Source: Sphagnum magellanicum
Taxonomy: Eukaryota; Streptophyta; Sphagnopsida; Sphagnales; Sphagnaceae
NCBI GenBank assembly: GCA_021904315.1
Contig: CM038907.1
Location: 26,109,223 to 26,173,222, forward strand
DNA: 64,000 nt
Direction: 5' to 3'
Positions within the stretch are counted from its first letter, which is position 1; each line of letters begins with the position of its first letter. This document shows positions 24,655 through 36,700 of this stretch, one piece after another. The notes under the pieces were generated by a model. That model saw only the letters and a program-made list of their open reading frames with translations, did not search any database and was not told the DNA's origin. Made by a program: the position numbers and the translations under genes.

Positions 24655-24819
24655 GGCAAAAGTTTGAGTGGAGAAATATGGGAAATTCATGTGCCTTTCA
24701 AAAAAGGGTGGCAAAAGTTTGAGTGGAGAAATATGGGAAATTCATGTGCCTTTCAAGAAAGGGTGGCAAAAGTTTGAGTGGAGAAATATGGGAAATTCAT
24801 GTGCCTTTCAAAAGGGGTG
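24655..24819. repeat. 55-bp tandem repeat, 3 copies
   Basis: Units start at 24655, 24710 and 24765 with GGCAAAAGTTTGAGTGGAG and end in CCTTTCAAAAAAGGG. Copies differ at only a few bases, so the array is young. It lies about 570 bp upstream of the hydrolase TATA box. Confidence 0.9.
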
Positions 24820-27800
24820 ACTATATGACAAACCCTAGAACACAAATCTCTTTTTTGTCTGCTTCTTTGCTATAGTCTTCTCTCAAGATGAAGTTTGGCA
24901 AATTTGCATCATCACAACAACAATGATGATGGGATCATCAGATATATAACATCAAATAGATACGTCCAATGAGGCTATTGGCATAGCCCACCTTTAATTT
25001 TCTTTTTCCAATGTGATAACATCCCTTTTGCAAACACAAAAATCAATATATTATCTTTTTAAATTTGCAAGAAAGATTCAAACTCAACAACAACTTCTTC
25101 TTCTTCCTTTTTCCCCAATTCTTTTCATATTTTCAATATTGGTCTAAAATTCTAATCCACACTATCATTTCCATTCCAAGGATTTTTTTATTAAAAAAAT
25201 CCTTCTAGAAGAATCCGGAAACATCATAAACCTTTTACCTGAAACTAGGTACACATTTACAAGAGCAGGAGCCAACTACAACAAACCATCAGATTCTTCT
25301 AGAAACATCATAGACCTATAGATTTTCAAAAGCCAGACCAAAAACAACAAACTAGAGGGGTGGTGGGTCCTTAATATTGGTCCTTAGTCCTTACACTACA
25401 CAACATTGAATGAGGAGACCGTAATATAGGTCCTAAAACTATGAGACTATAGTTGGGTCCTTACAAAGTTGGCCAATAGAAGCTATTCTCTGATTTTGAT
25501 CCCACCACAAAAATAGAGGGCTTGTGCAACAAGACCAAGTGATGACTCAACCAGAACTCAAGGGTTTAATAGGCTTGATGGGGGTGGGGGGAGGGTTTTC
25601 TTTGACCATTACTTTGCACCCAACACACACATTTGTTAATTATTTTGTTGCATTTACATGGGTTGTTGGCCCATGACAACAACATGTAACTTGCTTGATT
25701 GTACCCCCTTTGGAAGTTGGAAAAGCCCAACAACTCGATCGAAGCCTTTGTCTTAGAAGATGTTTTATGACCATGATTGTTTGACACAATCCTTGCACCT
25801 ACCTTCCTCCCTTTGAGGGCTAGGTACACAATCCTTTCACCTACCTTGCCCCCTTTTCGAGTGATATGTGCAAGGAAGTTCCAAAACAACACCTACCTAC
25901 CAATGGATGGAACTTCCCATTGGGATTGATTTTGTTGTGGATGAAGCCCCAACTGAATCCAAGTTGGGCTCCACCTTGGTTTGGGTTAGCAAGATAATTT
26001 TAACTATAGTTGAGGTAGGTATCCTAACTAAATGATTGATAAATGGATTTTTATTGTTTGGTCTTTACAATGGACCCCTCTTCTAACCAAAGCCTTTCTT
26101 GTTGTTTACTAGTTACTCTTTTATTGTTTTGTTTGCTTGTTTTTTTTAGGGTTTTGGTAACATTATTTCTAGTCAGCTCTTTTCCTCTCTTCACTTCTTA
26201 AGTTATCCCAAGTTTGTTGGCTTGTTCATATGCTGTTAAACCTACCATAGCCTAGGGTCAGTTTCCACATTGACAAAACGAATAATTATTCATTTTCAAA
26301 AAATGATTTTTAATTTTTTTTGAAATTATAATTATTTTCATCACCTATTATAATATTGTGATATGAGTAGTGAAATTATTCAGAGTGTAGTCTGTGATAA
26401 TTACAAAGATTTTCAACATGTCAACTTCATATTTTCACAAAATTTCGTTTCGCTATTTTAAGGATTATTTAGTCGTGAAACCGACCTTAGGGTAATGTAT
26501 TCATTTTCTTTAAATGCATTATTTTAAAATGTACTTATTTCTTTTTAATTTTATTTTCTTAATTCTAGTTTTAATCTTTGTGAATTATGCAAGTTCATGT
26601 GAGTTCCTTGTTCCTCAGCTTTGCAACCCTTTTTTCTTTCTTTCTTTCTTTTTTTGCATGCAAATGTACATGTCAAATTATTTGATTTAAAAAATAATAA
26701 TCTAACATTTCATGAGGTTATTTTTGTTGTACTATTTAAGTCTCTTCTATTATATTATTCAACATCCCTATTTTGGGGGTTTTTTATGCAAATCGCATCA
26801 TCTAACTCCTTTGTTCCACCTCTCCCTTCCACCCTCATAACTTGCCCCATCTTCGCCCATCGCCCATGACACAATGTAATCAAATGTGGCCTTTGGCCTA
26901 AAGTATGGTTATGTAGACAATACATCTAAAGTTGGGCCAGATCTAATGGTGAAATACTTCCACACTCTTGCATAGATAGGTTTGAATTTTTTTTAAAAAA
27001 TTATATTGCCCAAAACCACAACATGTAAATTATCAAATTTCTTTATGCCAAATCATGCAAATTATATTTAAAATTCCAATAAAAATAGTTTCACCATCTT
27101 CCAAGGTTTTTTCCACCACAAAATATTAGCATTCATCTCAAAAAACCAAGAATACACCCAACAAATGTTGAAATTTTTAAAGCATTTATCCATCATGATT
27201 TTAACTAAAAATGTTTTTAGAAGAATTAACAAGCCAATGTGCAACATTTTAAAAGTTTGAAATATTCAATAAGAATGGACAAAAGTTCTATTTCTAGAAA
27301 TAAAACCAATGTGACAATTCCACTACAAAGTTTTGTTTTCACAAGCTTGAAATTATGATGCCAATCTTAGATTAAACAAATCTTAATGGAACCCACCACA
27401 AATATAGTATTTCCAATTGTTTTGGGATGTGTGATTGACCTAAAACACAATGAAAATATAAAGATTACACACAAAATATGACACATTTACAATGGTGGCA
27501 TATGCACACAATTCTCTCACCAAGCCCTTTGAATATTGTTATTTCACAATGAACATTTAAAAAATAGATTATGGGGTTAATTTATAATTGAACTTCAATA
27601 TAAAGGTTGTGTAGATATTACTAGCAAACATGAATTCCAATTTATAAAAAATCATTCTACATCATTTTTGGGGAAAAAACCTTAATTTTTCAATTAAAGT
27701 TGATGCAATGATTATTGATGAACCTCACAAAATTACTATCTCCTTTCAAATGCCACACCTTTTTTCCACGTTTGTACATTAGGTATCCACTTGGTTGTTT

Positions 27801-28093
27801 CAATGGCTAATTGAATTGATGAAATTTATTGTACCAAGAATTTATAATTATGTCATTTTGTGACCAAAATGTTCTAGTTATCCATGTAAATATAGATTAC
27901 CAATATTAAAAAAGATATTTGGTACATCTATCACAAATCATGTATGTTTCAACAAATGGAAAATGACCTTGTATAAAAACAATTTCATAAAACCTATTAA
28001 ATATTTTAATAATGGTAAGGAATTTACATTTTCATGTAGTATGGATATATTATTCATCCATCACCTTAGATATGTATGGAATATGTTAGTGTA
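24820..28093. other. AT-rich non-coding stretch
   Basis: No recognised gene. An open frame at 25892-25566 (minus, 108 codons) has an internal near-repeat (KGGKVGERIV / KGRKVGARIV) but no known domain. A CTTT-type microsatellite lies at about 26632-26655. Confidence 0.45.
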
Positions 28094-28120
28094 ATATATA
28101 TATATATATATATATATATA
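28094..28120. repeat. AT dinucleotide microsatellite
   Basis: Uninterrupted alternating A/T of about 27 bases, directly joined to the hairpin at 28121. Confidence 0.9.
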
Positions 28121-28163
28121 TTGCAACAATGTGGCAAATTGCAAATTTGACACATTGTTGCAA
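28121..28163. repeat. 20-bp near-perfect hairpin next to the AT microsatellite
   Basis: TTGCAACAATGTGGCAAATT is followed after 3 bases by its reverse complement with one mismatch, ending ACACATTGTTGCAA. With the adjacent AT run, the site could extrude as a cruciform. It is too short for a typical plant microRNA precursor. Confidence 0.8.
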
Positions 28164-31069
28164 CTTATATTATTTACAAGGAAATTTAAGTGAAAAATGA
28201 ATATTTTTCATAATTTAATTTTTAATGTTTTTATCATATGAAAAAATAAAAATGGAACAATTTATTCTTAAACCAAACTCATAACTTATAGAGCTTAAAC
28301 ATTATATATTCAATTAATATTGATTGGTGTTTTCTTTAAATGTGACCTCAAACTTCTTCTTTTTTAAAGTGAAAATGTTGTATAATGTAATGAATTGACA
28401 ATTATTTTCAAACAATACAATGTTATTATAAATTACATGTAATGTATTTTAAACATATGGCTTTTGGACTATTAAATAGATATTACAACTAAATGAATCC
28501 TCTTCGACTAGGTGAATCAACTTGGGTTTTGCATTTCCATTTTTTATTAAATAGTGATTTTGGATGTCAATAAATTCAAGTAATTTCATCTCCTTGAAAA
28601 GCACACTTTTTATTGTAATGTTTTTTGATTGGGTGTTTTGCAAAAGCAATATATATAACTATGTTTCACAATGAGTTGTTTTAAAATGATATTTATTTTC
28701 AAATTAATTTTTGAGTTTGTTTCAGCAAAATGTGCATGTTTTAAATATAAATATTGTAGATTATTGAATGTCATTTGACATAAGTCTAACCGATTCTAAA
28801 TGTGCCCAAGATGTGAATACAACAACTATTTTTAACATAATGAACATTGCAAGTTATTGCAAAATATCATATCACTAATCAAAATGTATTTCATCTAAGC
28901 ATTGCATATTCTAGCTTCTTACATAATAATTAGTTGTTATAATCATTATTACTTTGTGATTAATTTGAGGTTACCATTAATATTTTAAAATTAAATTTCA
29001 CAAGAATCTTTAAAATATTTGTATGCATCATAGTGCATGTTTATGATCATATTGTGTCTTGAGAAGATGATAAAGCCTTATGTTGGTTAGCCCCACATTG
29101 GATGCAACCTTCATGGTTCATGAAAACACATTCTATCAATGCCCTTGTAATACAATTTTTTTTGACATAAGTTGATATGTGTTTCAAGGTTGAGTTAAAA
29201 AATAAGAGTGAATATAAACATCAAGGATTTCATTTTGATCACATGATAACCAATGTTTGAAATTGGTAAATCCTTTAAGCTTAATTTTTCACTTCTTTGC
29301 TTAACATTTGTGAAAGGATTAGTTATGGATCTATTATTTAGTTTGGAAATTATTAATCAAAGTTAATTCAAATCCATACCTTTTGGCCATATGTTAGGGC
29401 CTTCACCAAACACACCCTATGACCAAATGTTTGAATAGTTCATAGATACGTCAATGACCAAATAACATATAATACTACTACACCAAAAACATCATTTTAT
29501 TACTCGACACTTTTGCAACTATGTTTCAAACCTAGTCATGTAGTTTTATTGAGCATGCAACTATGCCATTTTTACAACTAATGTCATAATTGTGAATAAA
29601 CAATTAATCCCATGACTAGTAATTATGGACTAGTTGTTTTTTAAAAACTTTGTTCTAAGTAGCCTATTAGTAGCTACTTTTACCCTACACTATTCTAGGT
29701 TATTCTAGCATATGTTGTTAGTAGGTGTTGGTTTTTCAGGGTGTCCAAAAAATAATAACATATTGTTAATGGTTTTTGTATTTTTTAAATACCATGTTGG
29801 ATCGAAAAATGGATACTTATTTCAATACATAACAATAGACATTATATATATATATATATATATATACACGTGTGTGTGTATGTTTTACCAAAAACTTTAT
29901 AAGGCCTTAATACACACAATTATGAACACATCCATAACCAAATCAAACCCCCCAAAAAATGATATTTTGTGATGTGGACAATTTAAAAATTAAGTCCATA
30001 TGCAAACATCATAATCAGTTGTCTACAATCCTAATAGGGCCAATTTACACATATTTAGCCATCTGTATAGGAAACTATCAATGCCATAATTTGTTGCACA
30101 AAATGGTGGATGTAACATGGTATTTTCATGTGTGGACAAGATGATGTGTTGTGTGAGACAAAATGTAACACCCATATCATACCATGTTCCACTAATTGCA
30201 CAAATTCCACCTTTTGGAATTATGAAATATTTGTTATGCTTATGAAGGCGAAAGTATCCTTGGGTGGTATCACTAGGAACCACCTCAAGGAATGGTTAAA
30301 TAACCAAAAACAACTAAATCATTTTCTTGAGTCCTTTACTTTAAATGTTTTCACAATTATAAATTATTATTTTTTCATGTTTATCAATTACATGCAATAA
30401 TATATGGCTTGAAGTTTGTTTTGGAATAGAAAAATAGAAATTATTTTTAAAATGTATTCTTAATTAAAATGGCCCCTTCAAAAAATAATAACCTTAACTT
30501 TGGAAATTCATAGTTAAATTATATTTATTCAATTATGTGCCTAATAAAAACCTTAAAATATAATTAATTAAAAATTACCTTAGAAAAAAAATTCCCAAGA
30601 AAATTCCCAAATTATGTTTCAAATTTGTGTTCTTGACCAAAAAGTTCAAGGAAAGGAACCAATGCTACATTCCTATTTTTTTTTCTAAATGCAATGATTA
30701 AAAACATCAAAATACACAATAGTTTTGATATTATTGAAGTTTCAAAATCTACGGAACCTAATAGATTTATTCATTAAAAAATTATGAAAATATTTATTTA
30801 AGTGTTTCCTATGATTTTTCAAAGTTCAATGAGTCTAGGAAAATCAAGGTGTGATGATCCTAGTGCTACCACCCAAGGAAACTTACCCCCAAGATTATCT
30901 CTCATTCAAAATGATTTTATTTTCATTTAAAAATCTATATATGAAATATTTCCCTCTTTAAAAACTATAAAAAGCTACTTGGGATAGTATTTTGTAGTCA
31001 CCTTGAAAAATTTACACCTTAGTATCCAAGGATAGTTGAATGTATTGTAATTTAGAATAAATAAAACAT
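28164..31069. other. AT-rich non-coding stretch with a TA/TG microsatellite
   Basis: No supported gene. A TA run grading into TG repeats lies at 29843-29880. Overlapping open frames on both strands at 29959-30283 lack recognisable motifs. Confidence 0.5.
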
Positions 31070-32260
31070 AGGTAGCCTAAAATAGGCTAGGATAACCTAT
31101 ACTAAAATAACTTATAATAGCTTAAGGTAAAATAACCTAGAGTAGAGTAATCAATAATACATTAGGGTATAATAACCTATAATATTTGGAATAGTTTAAT
31201 GTAAAATAGGCTAAAATATTTGCTAATAAACAATAAATCCTAGTTCTATACAAAAAAAACACATAGAAAACATTTTTCAAAATGATGTATAAGTTGTTAA
31301 TTTTCAAATTCAATAACAACATTTTCACCATTAGTCCTAACATGTCTTCTATTTAGGTATTAATTAGATTTTGTTATGCAAACCTTTGTCCCTTTTAATT
31401 TATTATACTAACTTCTACATGTTCTATTAAACATATTCAATGCTCTCAAAACCTCCAAACTTGCAAAGAAAAATGATACACAACCAAAACAAGGGAGAGG
31501 GCAAATGTTGCCCCATTTCCTTCTAGAATCCCATTTGGAACAACAAGAAATAAAAAACTACTTCTTGTTAGGCAATATGAACCAGTTATCAAATTGCTTA
31601 CATGTCCAATATTAACCTACCTACCTATTTGGTCCCATTTTGCCTACATGTCCAATCCTTATGTTGCCTACCTATTCCTTAAAACAATAGCCTATAATAA
31701 CCTAAAGTAACCTAGGGTAAAATTGCCTAAAATTGCCTAAGGTAGAATAACCTACAATAACTTGAAATAACCCATGGTAAAATAATCTAAAATAGCTTAG
31801 GTTATAATTGCTTAACCTAAAATAACTTAGGGTAAAATAACCTATTAAAATAGCCTTTTATTTTTGAATATTGTAGGGTAAAATAGTTTATAATATATTA
31901 GAATATCTTAGGGTGTAATTTAAAGTGACATGAAATTAGCCTTAAATAGCATAGAATAGCCTATAATAACTAAGCAACTAAGGTGAATAGGTTAGGCTAC
32001 CTAGGTAGGATATGAGGAAATATTCATAATAATGTGATGACAAAAATTGGTGCAATTATTAAGGACTTGAACTTCCAACGTGGAAATTAATCAAGGTTCA
32101 AGTCCTCACACTTGCAACCTACTTACACATGCTTAGCTAACCACAAGCTAGCCTACCTAACCTAGCCTAATTTACCTAAGTTCAAGGTTAAGGTTTTAAC
32201 CTAACTTCATTAATTTAACTAAGTTAGGTTACCTAGCCTAGCTTATGTTGCCCTATGTAG
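31070..32260. repeat. Degenerate tract rich in TAACCTA / CCTAAAATA words
   Basis: Words such as AATAACCTA, TAGCCTA, CCTAGGGTAAAATA and ACCTACCTA recur dozens of times at irregular spacing (dense at 31070-31210, 31680-31990 and 32130-32260). The tract looks like an old, diverged short tandem repeat. It is not the plant telomere repeat, since TTTAGGG arrays are absent. Confidence 0.6.
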
Positions 32261-34560
32261 TGTAGATTGTCATGTGGCATCAATCACTAGTTGGAAAACC
32301 CACACTAAAAGAAAATTTGTCTTTTGCAACTTGTTTTATGCAGCTAAATGTGTTGTATGCACCTAAAAAATGATCACATATGACATTTTTAATTTTATAA
32401 AACAGTTAGTTGTGTAAGACAAGTTACAAAAGACATTTTGTCTACTTGTGCCAACAATATTCACAAAATAGTGTAGATTTAACATTTAGGTATGCATCTT
32501 GGATTTTTCCTTCATTATTGTGATCATTTTACCATAATCATTTTTGTGGTTTACGACTACTACCATGGAAGTGATTATGGTAAAAGTGAAGTACGAGTTG
32601 ATTACATAATCATGTAGTTGTATTTGCATGGAATGATTATGTTGTCCTAATCATAAAATTCATTTTTTGGTCTAATGCACCTATGATTGGTCAAAACACA
32701 CCCTATAACCAAACACTAGGTGATAGAAATTGTCTTTGGCATTTTACCCAATTCTAAGAATGGTATTGTAATTGTGTTTGGTCATGGGTGTGACATACAC
32801 CATTTTTTCAAAATAAATGTGTTTCACACTTGAAAATTACTAAAGAAATACAACTTCAAAATGAAATGAAACTATAATATTATAGTGGAAAATATAATAA
32901 CTTCAAGAAAACGTACAAAACTTATATTCCTTCCAACATAGAATGTCACAAAAAAAAACTCCATGATTCATAATCAAGCCCACAACTAAATATCAAAGCA
33001 AGTATCAAAAATCCCCCTTAAGGACAGTGAATGCCTAAAATCCTTACAAAATGTACAAAATTAAATTTTATCAATAGATCTACTAGTTCTAATTACAAGT
33101 TTGATCACTAAAGTTTTGGTATTAAAAATAAAAAACTTGTTATCGTAGTAAAGTTGGTAACATAAGAAAATCAATTATAGTCGAAAAATCAATAACAAAA
33201 GTTTGGTAGTGATTTTCTTGTACAAAATGTCATGTACTAATTTTCCTATATTGAATCTTCTAGTTTTAACATTTAATTAACTTGCAAAATCAGATTTTTG
33301 GGTGGAATGTGCATTTATGCACCTTCTAGCAATCCAACCTAAGAATAAAAAAACACATTATGAACTTGAGATATTGCAATTTATGAACAACCTAAGGATT
33401 ACCAAAGAAATCCCTATGCTTCTCAAGCACAATATTCCACCAAAACAATAGTATCATAATTTTAGTTCTAGAATGACTCAATTCAACTATTTATAATGTC
33501 ATTTAATCCTTTCAATTAGGAATAATTGTGTCCAACCTACAAACAAATGTGCTATGTAAATTCCAAAATTGTTTAAAGATTTTAACAAATGGTGCAACTA
33601 TGCTAAAACTAACAACAAAAGAGTTGACAATAGATGTGAAAGTAAATGAGCAATGTAATGAGTGCAAATTTTTTTAAGTAGACAAAGTTTGCAAGGAAAA
33701 GTCCACTTAGTTCTTACACTATCACTAAATTTGTAGTCCCACTAGAAGGAAAGAATGCAAGAGAATTGGTTATTGCATATTTCAACATGTTCCAATCTCT
33801 TGTAACTTGAAATTCACACCCATGACTTGCACCATGACAACATAACCAAATTTGGAGTGGGAAGACTTTGCATATTTGCTTGATTACACTTATATTATCG
33901 TAATGACAAAATATCATGTTATTTAATCAATTCTTGACTTAATTTATGTCTTTTGTTCAAGGTCTAATAACAAAAATGACAAGGGGATACCTTTTGTGGG
34001 CCCTAAGTGCACACTAATGTTGTATGGTTTTTCATTTTAAAAAGAACTTCCAATCCCAATTTGATTTTTTCAAAAAAAGATTAAAGGTTATTCAATTGTG
34101 GGCTTGAGCTTGGTTCTTCCCATTTTGAAACCCTATGAATTGACTTTGGCACATTTTTTCAAATTCAAAAATCTTTATGCCTAATTCAAAAACCATGTCT
34201 AATTCCATGTACACATTACACATCCCCCTATGATAAATAGTCATAGGTACAAAATTTTATAATGAATTAAATTGGGTTATATATAGGTACATAATTCAAT
34301 GACCAATAAAAATTAATATTTAACTTTGTTGTTGAACCTTGTCAAATTTTTCTTAAAAATTAAGTTGTTTATTTAAAAATTTACCCCTCTTTTCAAAAGT
34401 GTTATTTCATGGTTTCAATTTTGGGTCCAAATTTAGGAAAAGACTAGTTCCACATTTTGGTGAACTTGTGTTCACAAAAAGGGTGTGAATTCAAGTCCAA
34501 GTCATAAGAATTCAACCTTAACCCTTTCATTTTAACATTGTAAACTAGATACCTTCACAA
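32261..34560. other. AT-rich non-coding stretch
   Basis: I see no supported gene or structured repeat. Confidence 0.5.
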
Positions 34561-36120
34561 CATTGGTCATCTTTGGAAACTAGGGCCAAGAGAAGCAATA
34601 GCAAGATGATGTTCAATACATGCCTCATAAGAAGAGTAACATGTTAGATCAACCAAGCATGGAGAAGGATAATGCATTGCTTCAACTTGCACTCACTAGA
34701 ATATAAGAATAAAAAAGAGCAATATGAAAAGAACTTGTTGCATATGTGAAAGGTAAATGGACAAATTATCAATTAAAAAAAACCACATGGGATGGAGTGG
34801 GAAAAGGGCTAACATCCATGAGGAGGGCAATAAACATTGGAATTTGGAACATACCACTGAGATCATTGTTTGACCATCTCATGAATAGCAAGATTAAGTT
34901 AACATGCCAAGTGTTCGAATAAAGGAAAAGGATGTTGTTATTGTTGTATGCACTTTAAATATGAGCAAATGTAGATTGTCTATAACATTGCAACAACTTA
35001 AGTTCAAGGTGGCAAAACTCATTCAAACCCAACACACGCCAGTTCAAAATGGTTTCCTTAAAATTTTTATGTTGGTACTTATTTAAACATAAACATCCAA
35101 ATTTGTGCATTCAACTTTTGGAGGATTATAAATCTTTAGAGCACAAGGTTGAATCCCAGTCTTCTATCAAAACTTGTAAACATTCCAAACTTAACAAAGT
35201 TATAATACAAATCACATATATGGAATTTGGACATGGCATGAATCCAAGCTCGTATTTTAGTTAAGCAAGGTTCACAAGAAGTTTACAATGTCATCCCCAA
35301 ATCCAAGGAACAACTAATTATGAATTATGTAATCAATATAGAAAAATTCATTTTCAAGGTTGAGAATTTGCAAGATAATTACATCAAATTATGCAAGTTA
35401 GGGACATGCATGGAAATGCAAAAGAAGTCTTGGATGACAATTTTTTGATCAAAGAATTTATAAACTTTTTCAAAAAAAATGTACCTTAAATGGAATTTCT
35501 CAAACAAACTTCTCTACATCTTTTATTTCTAGATGGGAATGGATCATTTATTATTTTAGAGGCAATAAAACTTGCACGTCAATTTGGGTTTGACATGATT
35601 ACATCTCCAAACCATACATCATATGCACTACAACCCCTAGATGTGTCATGTTTTCAAGCCTTTGATCACAACATGATTTATAAAGGTTCAAAGGATAAGG
35701 CAATGGTGATAAATGATTACACAAACCAAAAAATATCACATTAGCTAGGTGGATAGACAAAGCATTAAACCAAACATTTCCCAAAATAAAATATCAAATA
35801 TTGATTTAGGGCTATAAGAATCTAGATTCTAAACCTTAGTGCAATGAATGACAAAATATTGTCTAGAGAAACGTATACAACAAAGCGTATGATTTGATGA
35901 TGAAGCTAATGGGAATCCCAAATGGGGGGGAGAGTCTATTACCACATCTCTCATGAATATTATAGGAACAAATTTTGTAGCAAATGTAAAGGATTTTGAT
36001 TACATTCCTACACTTTAGTAAACATACGACGTACATGGAAATGCCAATTAAAAGTCATGTTACCATATAAGGATTGTAGGAAGTTGATGAATTATTGGTT
36101 GATTTGGACAAAAGAATTCA
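34561..36120 (+). pseudogene. Decayed pogo/CENP-B-like DDE transposase
   Basis: MRRAINIGIWNIPLRSLFDHL at about 34818-34880 fits the N-terminal psq-type helix-turn-helix of pogo/Tigger transposases. Downstream, LLFLDGNGSF (the Asp codon at 35532-35534 is the second catalytic Asp) is followed by ARQFGFDMITSPNHTSYALQ and PLDVSCF (third Asp, 35640-35642), the hallmark of the DDE_1 domain. After a stop, FRAIRI*ILNLSAMND at about 35804-35855 resembles the conserved FRATGIWPLNP segment. Several stops and a poorly matching middle (34900-35450) show it is dead. No terminal inverted repeats were found. Confidence 0.75.
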
Positions 36121-36700
36121 AAGCACTTGCAAAAATCCTAGAACAAGGTAAACACAACTCAAGAATTGTCTTGCCAACTTGCTTACATTGTTGTGTTTGC
36201 CTACAAGGAAAATTAGGGGCAAGGAACTTTTAGTGGACTATTTGTAATCTCCCATTGTGAAATCTAATTGTGAAATCTAATGAATATTTTAAAATCTTGC
36301 AATTAAAGGTTGTGGAAAAAGAAAGAATAAATTAAAGGACAAAGAGGAAAAAATTCTAGAATTAAGGGTGGTAGATACACCAATTGTGATTGAACATGTA
36401 ATTCAAAGGAACTTTGAAAGGTGTAACAAAATGAATTTCATAATAATGTCAATACGCTAATATGTGTTATATATTACTTCACATATGATTATGTTTGTAG
36501 TCATATATGGCATTACTACTCCATAACTTGGTAGTTAAATGAAACTTGTGGTTTTTTCCATTAATATATTTGTGGTCATAATAATTAATGTCATTCATCA
36601 TATGAAGTTTATGACTATGTAATTAAAAATACTTAAACAATAACTTTTAATATTGCAACTAAAAATATAATCAAACACATGTTTAACCATAGTAAAGTTG
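36121..36700. other. Non-coding stretch after the transposase remnant
   Basis: A weak charged frame near 36300-36420 may be the tail of the transposase, but this is uncertain. Nothing else is recognised. Confidence 0.35.

Noticed and set aside
24655-24819. CRISPR-like array
   Set aside because: It is a direct tandem repeat with no unique spacers, in eukaryotic DNA.
28121-28163. microRNA precursor
   Set aside because: The stem is only 20 bp with a 3-base loop, too short for a plant precursor.
29959-30283. Overlapping sense and antisense open frames
   Set aside because: No motif on either strand and no splice or promoter support.
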